A DNA stretch of 64,000 bases from VRUE01 sp035693025. GTDB taxonomy: Bacteria; Actinomycetota; Thermoleophilia; Solirubrobacterales; 70-9. The position numbers and the translations under genes are program-made. Position 1 is the stretch's first letter. Each line of letters starts with the position of its first letter. Shown here piece by piece: positions 52,949-61,261 of this stretch. The notes below the pieces were generated by a model, which saw only the letters and a program-made list of their open reading frames with translations, was not told the DNA's origin and ran no database searches. The stretch covers positions 186,001 through 250,000 of the forward strand of contig DASSHI010000001.1 of NCBI GenBank assembly GCA_035693025.1, written 5' to 3'.

Positions 52949-53113
52949 GACGACTGGTTGCGAATTCCCGCACCCCCGGATGACGCGTCTGGCACGGCGC
53001 TGGACCGGCACCCCCGTCCTTGCGCGTAGCGCTGCTACGCGCTGCGGCCGCGTGCACCGTCCAGCTTGGCCAGTCGCGCCCCCAGTGGCACGCGAATTCG
53101 CAACCAGTCGTCC
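52948..53113. repeat. 166-bp imperfect hairpin with perfect 20-bp terminal inverted repeats
   Basis: 52948-52967 is perfectly complementary to 53094-53113 (GGACGACTGG... at the left end). The interior is also largely self-complementary with mismatches, closing on a 9-bp perfect stem GCGCGTAGC-GCT-GCTACGCGC at 53022-53042. The whole reads as one long hairpin directly after dnaG and before tRNA-Asn. It may be a terminator, a structured RNA or a non-autonomous (MITE-like) element. Confidence 0.7.
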
Positions 53114-53135
53114 AGCCGCTAAATTCCCCCTTCGT

Positions 53136-53208
53136 TCCGGGGTAGCTCAATCGGTAGAGCACTCGGCTGTTAACCGAGGGGTTGTGGGTTCGAGTCCCAC
53201 CCCCGGAG
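53136..53208 (+). tRNA. tRNA-Asn (anticodon GTT)
   Basis: A 73-nt cloverleaf: acceptor TCCGGGG/CCCCGGA with discriminator G, D-arm TAGCTCAATCGGTAGAGCA, anticodon arm CTCGG-CTGTTAA-CCGAG with GTT, and T-arm GTGGGTTCGAGTCCCAC. The terminal CCA is not encoded. It lies between the long hairpin and the minus-strand glycosyltransferase, whose reading frame enters it. Confidence 0.97.
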
Positions 53209-54408
53209 CTCTTTTCCTGCGCCCTGCTTAGACAGGGCGAGCTGCTCGACCAGCTCGGCCCCTCGTGCGGCGCCGTCGTGGGCCTTCGCCCAGCTGGCCA
53301 GCTCGCCGGCCCGGGCCGTGAACGAGGGGTCGGCGAGGACGCGTCGGGCGGCCCAGCGCAGCGGGGCGGGGCGACAGAGTCGCCAGGGCAGGGAGAGGCC
53401 GGCTCCTGCCCAGTCGACCCGCATCGCGGTCTCGCTCATGTCGCCGATGAACGGGCTGATCAGCAACGGGGTCCCGGCCGCGAGGGCCCGCGCCACGGTG
53501 CCGTGGCCGCCGTGCGAGATGACCAGCGAGGCGGCGGGCATCGCCTGGCTGTAGCTGAGCCAGTCGACGAGGATCGCGTTGGGCGGCACCTCGATCGGGC
53601 TCTGCGGCACAACGCGATTCGTGGTCGCCACCACGCGCACGCGCTCGCCCGCCAGCGCGGCAAGCGCCGTGCGGACGAGATGGTTGTGGGAGTCGTGCGC
53701 GGTGCTCGGTGCGACCAGGACGAGTGGATCGTCGCCGGGGGGAAGCTCGATCTCGGGGTGGGGGACCTCGAAGCTCAGCGGACCCGTCACCTCGACGCCC
53801 GGCGGCCAGCGGCGCGGGTACTCGAGCTGGGGGAAGGTGCCGACCAGCGCCAGGTCGGAGCTGATGCCGCCGTGGAAGCGGTCGGTCGGTGGCAGGCCCA
53901 GTCTCTCTCGCTGGCGGTTGAGGTCGTTGCGCCCCTGCTCCAAGCCGACGTTCAGGGCCCGTTGTCCCGCTCGCCAGACGGCGCGCCCCAGCGGCGTGCG
54001 TGGCGGCCTCAACCCCACCGCGAAGAACGGCAGCCCGGGCTCGACCACCGGGTAGATGTGGGGGATCAGCGTCGCCCGCGGCACCCCCGCGACCTCCGCC
54101 GCGAGGGCCGGCGCCAGCGTGAGGATGTCACTGACGACCACGTGCGGGCGCATCTCGTCGAGCAGCGGCAGCAGCGCTCGCGCCGCCTCGGCCGCGTGGG
54201 CGCCCTCCGGGGAGTCCGGGTCGGGCGGCGGGAACATCCGGTATTCCTCGGCGGCGGCGAAGCCCAGCCCGGCGCCCTCGACGGCCGCCCGCCGCTCCTC
54301 CCAGGTCTCGATCGTCACCTCGTGCCCGCGCCCGGCGAGCGCCCGGCCGAGCGCTATCGCCGGAAAGACGTGCCCTGGGTCGCCGAAGGCCGCAACGAGG
54401 AACCGCAT
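53170..54408 (-). CDS. family 1 (MGT/UGT-like) glycosyltransferase
   Basis: A 412-residue GT-B glycosyltransferase of the macrolide/UGT type: GDPGHVFPAIALGRALAGRGHEV at the N-terminus and the nucleotide-sugar motif SHGGHGTVARALAAGTPLLI near the C-terminus. It probably glycosylates a small lipid or secondary metabolite. The ATG at 54408 gives the natural start MRFLVAAFGDPGH. The last 13 codons (including GWDSNPQPLG) run antisense through tRNA-Asn, so the original 3' end may have been lost. The SDR gene lies 10 bp upstream on the same strand. Confidence 0.85.
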   Translation of the reverse strand: MRFLVAAFGDPGHVFPAIALGRALAGRGHEVTIETWEERRAAVEGAGLGFAAAEEYRMFPPPDPDSPEGAHAAEAARALLPLLDEMRPHVVVSDILTLAPALAAEVAGVPRATLIPHIYPVVEPGLPFFAVGLRPPRTPLGRAVWRAGQRALNVGLEQGRNDLNRQRERLGLPPTDRFHGGISSDLALVGTFPQLEYPRRWPPGVEVTGPLSFEVPHPEIELPPGDDPLVLVAPSTAHDSHNHLVRTALAALAGERVRVVATTNRVVPQSPIEVPPNAILVDWLSYSQAMPAASLVISHGGHGTVARALAAGTPLLISPFIGDMSETAMRVDWAGAGLSLPWRLCRPAPLRWAARRVLADPSFTARAGELASWAKAHDGAARGAELVEQLALSKQGAGKELRGWDSNPQPLG

Positions 54409-54418
54409 GGGGGGCCCG

Positions 54419-55150
54419 TCAGGGCGTGTCGAGCCCCTCGCCCGGTCGGGTGAAGACAATCTCCGGAACGTGGCAGTTCGGCGAGACTCGCAGGAGGAAG
54501 CGCACCGCTTCGCCGATGTCCTCGGGCCGGATCATCTCCTCCGCCGGCACCTGGCCCTTGGCGAACTCGGTCATCGGCGTGTCGACGAAGCCGGGTGCGA
54601 GCGCCGTGCACTGGATGCCCGCAGAGCCCACCTCGCGGTGGGTCGACTGGGTGAAATTGATCACCGCGCCCTTGGTCGCGGCGTAGACGGAGAGCCATGC
54701 CTGTCCGGATTTGCCCGCGATCGAGGCGGTGTTGACGATCAGCGCCTTGCCGTGCTCGGCGCCGGCCTCACGCAGCATCGGCAGGCCCTCGCGGGTGCCG
54801 ATGACCAGCGCCCGGATGTTGACGGCGAGCTGCATGTCGAGGAACTTGGTCTGGATCTCCTCCATCGGCGCGCCGATTCCCACGCCGGCGTTGTTGACCA
54901 GGGCATCCAGCCGTCCGTAGGTCTCGCGGTGCTTTGCGAAGACGCCGACCACGTCCTCCTCGTCGGTCATGTTGGCGGCGACGCTCTGCACCTCCAGGCC
55001 GCCGTCGCGCAGCTCTGCGGCTGCGGCCTCCAGCTTCTCCGGCCGTCGCGCCGAGACGGTCAGGGCATAGCCCTCTTCGCCGAGCGTGCGGGCGATGGCC
55101 AGCCCGATCCCGCTCGAGGCCCCAGTGATCAGTGCAGCTCGCTCCGCCAA
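54419..55150 (-). CDS. short-chain dehydrogenase/reductase
   Basis: A 243-residue classical SDR with TGASSGIGLAIA, VSARRPEKLEAAA suggesting NADP, NNAG, the Ser region NTASIAGKSG and catalytic YAATK. The substrate is unknown. It heads a two-gene minus-strand operon with the glycosyltransferase, which could mean the two act on one metabolite. Its start overlaps the neighbouring intergenic region, and the divergent lipoprotein gene begins about 70 bp away. Confidence 0.88.
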   Translation of the reverse strand: MAERAALITGASSGIGLAIARTLGEEGYALTVSARRPEKLEAAAAELRDGGLEVQSVAANMTDEEDVVGVFAKHRETYGRLDALVNNAGVGIGAPMEEIQTKFLDMQLAVNIRALVIGTREGLPMLREAGAEHGKALIVNTASIAGKSGQAWLSVYAATKGAVINFTQSTHREVGSAGIQCTALAPGFVDTPMTEFAKGQVPAEEMIRPEDIGEAVRFLLRVSPNCHVPEIVFTRPGEGLDTP

Positions 55151-55218
55151 GTCGCTCTCCTCACGCTCGTTGTTCGCCGCGCACCCTATACGCCGTTGGT
55201 GGAGCCCGGACGAATAAC

Positions 55219-56313
55219 ATGGCCGCTCGCATGCCCAGGCGCCATGTCATAAAAGCGCTCGCCTTCCTACTCGCCCTTGCCCTGCTCGTGGCGGGCTGCG
55301 GCGGCGGTTCGAACTCCGACGGCTCGACCGGTGCGGTCGCGAACAGGCCCGCGCCGCCGAAGAGCGAATTCCCCGAAGCGCAGGGCAGGACGCTCGGCGA
55401 AATCGTCAAAGGCACCGACGGGCACTCCGAACTCGTCGTCTCACCTGCGGCTCTCGTCTACTACAAGGGCGAGAATCGCTTTCCCTTCGGCGTCTTCCAT
55501 CCCGACCGCAGCCAGGTCAACGACGCCAAGGTGGCCCTCTACGTCGCCAAGGTCCCGGTGGCAAAGGGAGGCGGCAGCGGTGCCGGCAAGAACGGAAAGC
55601 AGAAGAAGGGCGCCGTGGCTCGTGCCCGGGAAGAAGGGCTCGAACAGCCTGCGGTCGGCCCCTTTCCCGCCGCGATCGAAAGCCTCGAAACCCAGCCTGC
55701 CTACCGAGCGCAGACGACTACCAGCGACCCCGACGCGGCGACGATCGTCTATACGACCAACCTCGATTTCCCCAGCAACGGCGAGTGGCGGATCGCGGCG
55801 CTGGTCAAGCAGGGCGACGAAACCGTTGCGACTCTGCTGCCGAGCGTGACCGTCGGCGAATTCCAGCGCGTGCCGAGGGTCGGCCAGAAGGCGCCGATGA
55901 TCCACACCCCGACGCCGGCGGACGTCGGCGGCGACCTGTCGAAAATCACCACGCGGGTGCCGCCGGACACGCAAAACCGCGTCGATTACGCCGATGTGCT
56001 CGGAAAAGAACCGATCTTCCTCTTGTTTGCGACCCCCCAGTTCTGCCAGAGTCGGGTGTGCGGCCCCGTCGTCGACGTGGCCGAGCAGGTCAAAGACCAG
56101 TTCGGCGACAAGGCCGCGTTCATCCATATGGAGATCTACAACGAAAACGACCCGAGCAAAGGCGTGCGACCGCAGGTGCGGGCGTTCCACCTGCCGAGCG
56201 AGCCGTGGCTGTTCGCGATCGACCGCCACGGCGTCATCAAGGCGAGGGTCGAGGGCGCCTTCGGCGTCGATCGGATGACCAAGGTCGTGGAAAAGGTGAT
56301 CGGCGAAGAATGA
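55219..56313 (+). CDS. lipoprotein with thioredoxin/redoxin-like domain
   Basis: A 364-residue exported protein. A lipoprotein signal (ALALLVAGC) places the lipidated Cys at residue 27. A beta-rich middle part follows. The C-terminal domain resembles thioredoxin/SCO-like folds: FLLFATPQFCQSRVCGPVVD with the cysteine pair C276/C281 (CxxxxC rather than CxxC), and a later WLFAIDRHGVI strand. It may handle copper or disulfides outside the membrane. The start ATG is at 55219 or 55231. It overlaps the Hpt gene by ATGA. Confidence 0.75.
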   Translation: MAARMPRRHVIKALAFLLALALLVAGCGGGSNSDGSTGAVANRPAPPKSEFPEAQGRTLGEIVKGTDGHSELVVSPAALVYYKGENRFPFGVFHPDRSQVNDAKVALYVAKVPVAKGGGSGAGKNGKQKKGAVARAREEGLEQPAVGPFPAAIESLETQPAYRAQTTTSDPDAATIVYTTNLDFPSNGEWRIAALVKQGDETVATLLPSVTVGEFQRVPRVGQKAPMIHTPTPADVGGDLSKITTRVPPDTQNRVDYADVLGKEPIFLLFATPQFCQSRVCGPVVDVAEQVKDQFGDKAAFIHMEIYNENDPSKGVRPQVRAFHLPSEPWLFAIDRHGVIKARVEGAFGVDRMTKVVEKVIGEE

Positions 56314-56675
56314 GCGAGAAAACCGCCCCGGACCCGGAGCTGCTCAAGTCCTTTGCCAAAGAGGCGCGTCGGCGCTGCGACGTGATCGCGGCCGGCCTCG
56401 CCACCGAGACCGAAGACTTCGAGACGCTGCGCTCCGAAGCGCATGCGCTGAAGGGAACGGCCGGCGTCGTCGGCCTGCGCCGCCTGGCCGAGCTGGCCGG
56501 GTTGATGGAATCCGACCTGGCGGAAGCGAAGAAGTCGGGCGAGCTGCGCGGCGGCCGCGCGCACCAGATCGCCGACGCCGCGAAGGCGCTCTCCGAAGGT
56601 GCAAACGCCGCCGCCCAGGGCGAAGAAGAGCCGCCCGATGTCGGACGTTCCCTCGCCCAGCTCTTCAGCGCCTAG
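56310..56675 (+). CDS. stand-alone Hpt (histidine phosphotransfer) domain protein
   Basis: A 121-residue helical protein with the Hpt signature around His45: RSEAHALKGTAGVVGLRRL. A phosphorelay intermediate between a hybrid kinase and a response regulator is implied, but neither is encoded near it. A charged C-terminal tail follows. It overlaps the lipoprotein gene by 4 bp, an unexpected partnership. Confidence 0.8.
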   Translation: MSEKTAPDPELLKSFAKEARRRCDVIAAGLATETEDFETLRSEAHALKGTAGVVGLRRLAELAGLMESDLAEAKKSGELRGGRAHQIADAAKALSEGANAAAQGEEEPPDVGRSLAQLFSA

Positions 56676-56681
56676 CGCGTC

Positions 56682-57836
56682 GTGCTGGTCGAGAAGGTTC
56701 AGGTCGCCGGGGGCGGGATCGCCGGCCTTGCCGCCGGTGTGGCACTGCGCGACCGCGGCGTCGAGGTCGAGATCCACGAGAAGTTCGCCGAGCTGCAGGG
56801 CCGTGCGACCGGCTTCTCCATCTGGGCCTACGCGATCAAGCGGTTGATGGAATGGGGCTTCGACCGCGAGCGGCTCGACTCGATCGGCCGCGAGATCGTC
56901 GAGTCCCACATCGTCGACGGCAAGGACCGGCCGCTGTTGACGTTACCCGTGAGGGAGGCCTCGGCGGAGGTCGGGGCGCCGAGCATGGACGTGGACCGCC
57001 GCCGCTTGCAGGAAGCGATGATCGAGCTGATCGGCGCGGAGCGCTACCGCTTCGCCTCCGAGGTGACCGGGGTGGAGGAGGGCGACGACGGCGTCGCTCT
57101 GATCCTGGCCGACGGCTCGCGGGCGGAAGGCGATCTGGTCCTTGGCGGCGACGGCGTCCACTCGGTGATCCGCGACCGGGTGCTCGAGCAGAGCGTCGAC
57201 CTGAAGCGCTCCCGTTACGAGGTGATCGAGGGCCTCGCCCCGTTCGACGAGCGATACCTGCCGCGGGGGCAGAACAAGCAGGTGTGGGGCTCGAAGGCGC
57301 GCTGCGGCGTCGGCTGGGTGAGCGACGAGAAGGTGCGCTGGTTCCTCGGCGGCAGGGGGATTGCGCTGGCCGGCGACCCGCCCCTCTCCAAGGACGAGCT
57401 GCTGGCCCGTGTGGACGGGATGCCGAACATCGTCAGCGCCGTCCTGGAAGCGACCGACGAGGCGCAGATCGTGCGCACCGAGGTGCGCCACGGGTATCCC
57501 CCGAAGAGCTGGCATGCGGGTCGCACCGTGCTGCTCGGCGACGCCGCCCACACGCTCTCCCCCTTTGCCGGCATGGGTGCCTGCTCGACGATCGAGGACG
57601 TCGACCACCTGGTCCGCCTGCTGGAGGAGTCCCCGTCCCTGGACGACGCCCTGTCCACCTTCCAGCGCGAGCGCGAGGGCGATGTCGCCAAGATCGAGAA
57701 GACCGGCCGGCGCAACGAGCAGATGATGATGCCGTCCAACCCGCTCTTCTACTGGACCCGCAACGAGGTTCTCGGCCACACCCCCGACGAGAAGCTGCTC
57801 AGCATCGCCGAAGGCATGACCAGCGACGAGTCCTGA
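56682..57836 (+). CDS. FAD-dependent monooxygenase (aromatic hydroxylase-like)
   Basis: A 384-residue flavoprotein of the p-hydroxybenzoate hydroxylase-like group: VAGGGIAGLAAGVALRDRG (FAD ADP-binding), VLGGDGVHSVIRD, and RTVLLGDAAHTLSPFAGMGA (FAD/NADPH). It probably hydroxylates an aromatic or polyketide-like substrate. The GTG start is 6 bp after the Hpt gene; a short operon of three is likely. The substrate is unknown. Confidence 0.88.
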   Translation: MLVEKVQVAGGGIAGLAAGVALRDRGVEVEIHEKFAELQGRATGFSIWAYAIKRLMEWGFDRERLDSIGREIVESHIVDGKDRPLLTLPVREASAEVGAPSMDVDRRRLQEAMIELIGAERYRFASEVTGVEEGDDGVALILADGSRAEGDLVLGGDGVHSVIRDRVLEQSVDLKRSRYEVIEGLAPFDERYLPRGQNKQVWGSKARCGVGWVSDEKVRWFLGGRGIALAGDPPLSKDELLARVDGMPNIVSAVLEATDEAQIVRTEVRHGYPPKSWHAGRTVLLGDAAHTLSPFAGMGACSTIEDVDHLVRLLEESPSLDDALSTFQREREGDVAKIEKTGRRNEQMMMPSNPLFYWTRNEVLGHTPDEKLLSIAEGMTSDES

Positions 57837-57877
57837 GCCATCGGGAACCGCCGCCCGCGCGCTACGGTCCAGCCCCT

Positions 57878-57951
57878 GGGGCGGTAGCTCAGTTGGTCAG
57901 AGCAGCGGACTCATAATCCGTCGGTCGAAGGTTCGAGTCCTTCCCGCCCCA
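57878..57951 (+). tRNA. tRNA with CAT anticodon, probably elongator tRNA-Met
   Basis: A 74-nt cloverleaf: acceptor GGGGCGG/CCGCCCC with discriminator A, D-arm TAGCTCAGTTGGTCAGAGCA, anticodon arm GCGGA-CTCATAA-TCCGT, T-arm GAAGGTTCGAGTCCTTC. A lysidine-modified tRNA-Ile2 has the same CAT anticodon and cannot be excluded by eye. No encoded CCA. A leftover of about 33 codons without a stop follows it. Confidence 0.92.
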
Positions 57952-58262
57952 CTGGAACACCTGGAACCGGCATCTTTTCCACCTCGCCGATGTCGAGGCG
58001 TGGATTGTCTCGTTGACAACGGAGGTTCGCGAGAAGGCAGCGCGGCTTGTACTGGGGGGCGGTGCACCCTGAAAACTTAGTCCCGAAATTGGTCCCCGAC
58101 TCCACCGAACCAAGCCGAACTCCTTGGACCCGATTCGCTCTATCAGACAGGTTTGGCTAGCGCCTGGCTCCTGATCTTGACCGGCGGCCGGCGGGGGAGG
58201 GAAAGAGATCGCGGCGCGCCCGGATCTGAAAGAACGGCCTGAATGCGGACACTATTAGAGAA
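57952..58262. other. 311-bp gap after the tRNA, possible remnant sequence
   Basis: No complete gene. CTGGAACACCTGGAACC is a short direct repeat next to the tRNA. The plus frame from about 57971 to 58072 reads as a plausible protein tail (HLADVEAWIVSLTTEVREKA) ending in TGA, and may be the remains of a gene truncated at the tRNA. The sigma-factor promoter must lie at the right side. Confidence 0.35.
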
Positions 58263-58853
58263 GTGGCCGAGAGAAGTAGACCTCAGGGGACCGGTGAGGC
58301 GGAGCGTCGGTTCAAAGAAATCTTTGCCGCCGGCTACCCGCGCGTGTTCGCTTACGCGCTTCGACGCAGCGAAGATCGTGCGTCGGCGGAAGACGTAGTC
58401 TCTGAAACCTTCCTGATCGCCTGGCGGCGCCTCGACGCGGTGCCGCAAGAGCCTCTCCCGTGGATTCTGAGAACCGCCCGGAACGTTCTCGCCAATAGAC
58501 GGCGTGCCGCCAAACGAAGAGGGGATGCGCAGCCGGGCGATCCGCAGGCGAACGAGCCTCCCGATCTCGGGACGGCAATCCCAGATCGGATTGCGGATCG
58601 GGATGCGTTCGCGGCTGCATTCAGAGCCCTCCAGCCGTCCGACCGGGAAGTACTGACCCTGATCGCGTGGGATGGCCTGGAACCGCGGGAAGCCGCGAAG
58701 GTCATGGGCTGCAGCGCTGCCGCATTCTCGATCCGCCTGCATCGAGCCCGTCGCCGGTTGTTGAAAGAACTCCGTTCCAGTGGACATTCCATAGCAGGAG
58801 ACACTCGACATTCCCATGGTCCAAGCCGGCCGGACGCTGCGGAGGCAGGATGA
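58263..58853 (+). CDS. ECF RNA polymerase sigma factor
   Basis: A 196-residue sigma-70-family factor: region 2 RRFKEIFAAGYPRVFAYALRRS and AEDVVSETFLIAWRRL, region 4 LQPSDREVLTLIAWDGLEPREAAKVMG with a helix-turn-helix, then IRLHRARRRL. The GTG start is used. It overlaps the downstream membrane protein by ATGA, the usual arrangement with an anti-sigma or regulated membrane partner. Confidence 0.9.
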   Translation: MAERSRPQGTGEAERRFKEIFAAGYPRVFAYALRRSEDRASAEDVVSETFLIAWRRLDAVPQEPLPWILRTARNVLANRRRAAKRRGDAQPGDPQANEPPDLGTAIPDRIADRDAFAAAFRALQPSDREVLTLIAWDGLEPREAAKVMGCSAAAFSIRLHRARRRLLKELRSSGHSIAGDTRHSHGPSRPDAAEAG

Positions 58854-59914
58854 AAACTAGAAGTGACACGCTCGATCGCGAACTTAGCTCCCTCGATCCG
58901 GTGAGACTCGAGGAAATGGATCAAGCTCGCTGCGATGCGACGGCAGAGGCTCTCCTTTGCTCGATCCTCTCCGCGGAGCTCGAGCCAAGGGAAGACTCGG
59001 CCTCGCCGGCCAAGGGTCCGTCTAGGGTCCCGCTACCTAGCAAGCGCACGCTTGTAGTCGTCCTCGGAGGAGCCATCGCGGCGCTGACGCTGGCCGTTGG
59101 GCTTCCTAGCGGAATCAACGGAAATCACGACGCGATGGCTGCCCTCGACGAAGTGGCCGGTACGGCAGCGTCACAGCCGATCCAGTCCGCTCGACTGCCC
59201 TATCTCTACCTGAAGACCCAATCCTGGACTGTTGACACTTCGGTCGCTCAAGGGAAGGCATGGTCCGTGTACAGGTCGGAAATCAGGGAAGAATGGGCCG
59301 CAGGCGACGGCTCGGGCCGGCGGCGTGTGACCGAGGAACCGCCACAGTTCGTAGGCCCAGCAGATCGTGCAACTTGGGAAGCCGCCGGTAAGCCAAATTT
59401 CCTTCCGGCCAATAGCGGTCACACTGCCGAAGAGTCCCTTCCGGCCGGTAGCTTCGAAGGTGGCGTCGCAGGCGAAGAACTTTCAGCGCTTCCCACTGGA
59501 CCAACGGCTCTGTCGCAGGCCCTACGACAACGCGCCGAAGAGATGCACAGCAGCGTGCCGATCCCTGCTCGGACGCTCGAATTGATCGGCGAATTGCTAC
59601 GCAACCCAGCCGCTACCCCGGAACTTCGCGCAGCGCTCTACAAGGCCGCCGCAATGGTTCCGGGGATCGAATACCTCGGCGAGAGAACCGACGTGACCGG
59701 GCGAAAGGGCCTCGCAGTCGGGGTCGTTTCGACCTATTCCGGGGGACCCACGCTCTATTCGCTGATTTACGATCCCCGCAACTCGGAAGCGCTGGCCATG
59801 GAGGCGACGGTTCTCGGGCCCGTGGCGTTTGCAGATACGCCCGCCCCGTTCGTAATCACCGCCACCATCTACCTTGCGTCGGGAAGAGCTGAATCTGTGT
59901 CCAAAACGCCCTGA
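58850..59914 (+). CDS. CU044_5270-type membrane protein, putative anti-sigma partner
   Basis: A 354-residue protein with one membrane helix (TLVVVLGGAIAALTLAVGLP, about residues 65-85). The outer domain contains LYLKTQSWTVDT, REEWAAGDGSGRRRV and FEGGVAGEELSALP, and matches the CU044_5270 type usually encoded after ECF sigma genes. It is likely a membrane-bound anti-sigma or signal partner. The ribosome site GGAGG lies within the sigma gene's end. Confidence 0.8.
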   Translation: MKTRSDTLDRELSSLDPVRLEEMDQARCDATAEALLCSILSAELEPREDSASPAKGPSRVPLPSKRTLVVVLGGAIAALTLAVGLPSGINGNHDAMAALDEVAGTAASQPIQSARLPYLYLKTQSWTVDTSVAQGKAWSVYRSEIREEWAAGDGSGRRRVTEEPPQFVGPADRATWEAAGKPNFLPANSGHTAEESLPAGSFEGGVAGEELSALPTGPTALSQALRQRAEEMHSSVPIPARTLELIGELLRNPAATPELRAALYKAAAMVPGIEYLGERTDVTGRKGLAVGVVSTYSGGPTLYSLIYDPRNSEALAMEATVLGPVAFADTPAPFVITATIYLASGRAESVSKTP

Positions 59915-60012
59915 CTGCAAAGAGTCTGGCTCGATGCCCGGCCTCGGCCCTCGATGGACTAGGGTCGTCGAGCGCGGTTTTCGCTGCGCCTAAACAATCG
60001 AGAGGCGGTCCC

Positions 60013-60495
60013 TTGGATCCTGTCGGATATGAGCTGTGTACTCCCGAAGGCGGCAAGGGCGGTGGCGTTCGTGCGACTCGTGATTTCCGGGTCGGCGAGA
60101 CGGTGATGATCGGGGTGCTCGAAGGCGAGGTCGCCCGCAACGACTCCCACGCTACCCAGGTAAGTCGCACCAAGTGGGCCAGGCATGGTGGCCTCGGCCC
60201 CCAGGTCAACCACTCATGCAGTCCGAACTGCGGCGTTGAGCTGAACGAGACAGGCGCCTGCAACTTCGTGGCTCGGAAGTCGATCTCCGACGGAGATGAG
60301 ATCACCTTCGACTACGCGATGCGCAACTATTCGATCGAGCATTTTCCCGGTGGTTGTCTTTGCGGAGCGAGTATCTGTCGCGGTTCGATAACTGGTTGGA
60401 AGGATCTCCCCGCGGAACGCAAGGACGCCTATGAGGGACTGGTCGCGCCCTACCTGCTCGAGATCGATCGTGAGTCGGCTGGCTTGGTCGTCTGA
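60013..60495 (+). CDS. SET-domain protein, putative protein lysine methyltransferase
   Basis: A 160-residue protein made almost wholly of a SET domain. The diagnostic pseudoknot motif NHSCSPN (residues 66-72) is followed by FVARKSISDGDEITFDYAM with the catalytic Tyr near 101, and a post-SET-like cysteine cluster CLCGASICRG (C115, C117, C122). SET enzymes move methyl from SAM to lysine; in bacteria they are scattered and their targets unknown. A TTG start with GAGAGG about 8 bp upstream is used. The first 60 residues resemble the SET N-terminal half (GGVRATRDFRVGETV). Confidence 0.85.
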   Translation: MDPVGYELCTPEGGKGGGVRATRDFRVGETVMIGVLEGEVARNDSHATQVSRTKWARHGGLGPQVNHSCSPNCGVELNETGACNFVARKSISDGDEITFDYAMRNYSIEHFPGGCLCGASICRGSITGWKDLPAERKDAYEGLVAPYLLEIDRESAGLVV

Positions 60496-60544
60496 GTGCG
60501 TCGAGGGGACCGACACTGGACGACGATCCCGATACAGAACTTCG

Positions 60545-60856
60545 TCAGTCAGCTTGCGGATTAGCGGCGTTGATCGCCCATTGGGCGGCGAAGGCCCGTT
60601 CGTATGCGGGCCGCGCCTCGCCGCGGGCGACATAGGCAGCCAGTTTCGGAAACTCGTCCAGAAGGCCCGAAGGTCTCAGCCTGAGCAGTACCGACACCAT
60701 CATGAGGTCGCCCGCGCTGAACGCCCCATCGAGCCAGTCGGCATCGCCCAAGTGGGCGGAAAGCTGGACCAGTCGATCGCGGATGCGCTCTTTGACCAGA
60801 GCCAAGCCCTTGCCACCATCGGGCGACCGTTCAAAGGCGGTGATGACGATGGTCAT
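60545..60856 (-). pseudogene. glutathione S-transferase C-terminal fragment
   Basis: 103 residues equal the C-terminal helical domain of a GST: LVQLSAHLGDADWLDGAFSAGD (the conserved Asp N-cap motif), LLDEFPKLAAYVARGEARPAYERAF. No thioredoxin-fold N-terminal half lies upstream on this strand, where the SAM/zincin-gene start intervenes. I read it as a truncated gene, though a free-standing C domain cannot be ruled out. Confidence 0.75.
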
Positions 60857-60931
60857 CGCGAGACGCTCTCATGTCTTCCTTCATAAGGATAAGAGCTCGG
60901 CCCGACTCAGGTGCCCAGCTACGGTTAGGCC

Positions 60932-61261
60932 ATGGATGACGCCCCCGAGCTCGACGAGTTCGAGTCGCTGGTGGTCGATGCGATCGACCGATTGCCGGAC
61001 GAATTCCAGGAGGTGTTGGCGAAAGTCGCAGTGGTCGTCTCGGACCGTGGAGCGGAGGCGCATGCCTATGGGCAGTACTTCGGCGACGGACTGGCCGCCG
61101 AACGCTACGAGGATCGGATCGTCATCTATCGGGACACGCTCGAACGCGACTTCGGCCACGATCGCGCCCTGCTTGCCGGCCAGGTCGAGCGGACCCTGCG
61201 GCACGAGCTGGCCCATCACCTCGGATGGGGCGAGCGAGGCGTCGGCGGATTGGGACTCTGA
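60932..61261 (+). CDS. zincin-like metallopeptidase domain protein
   Basis: A 109-residue zincin of the family with HExxH: FESLVVDAIDRLPDEFQEVL, DRIVIYRDTLERDFG and RTLRHELAHHLGWGE (HExxH at about 91-95, third ligand after). These short metalloprotease-like proteins are common in actinobacteria; the substrate is unknown. Its 3' end overlaps the convergent PhzF-like gene by 46 bp. Confidence 0.85.
   Translation: MDDAPELDEFESLVVDAIDRLPDEFQEVLAKVAVVVSDRGAEAHAYGQYFGDGLAAERYEDRIVIYRDTLERDFGHDRALLAGQVERTLRHELAHHLGWGERGVGGLGL

Noticed and set aside
57889..58113. Minus-strand frame with a KDSNLRPTDYESAAL segment
   Set aside because: The segment is the antisense translation of the tRNA with CAT anticodon, a well-known annotation artefact.
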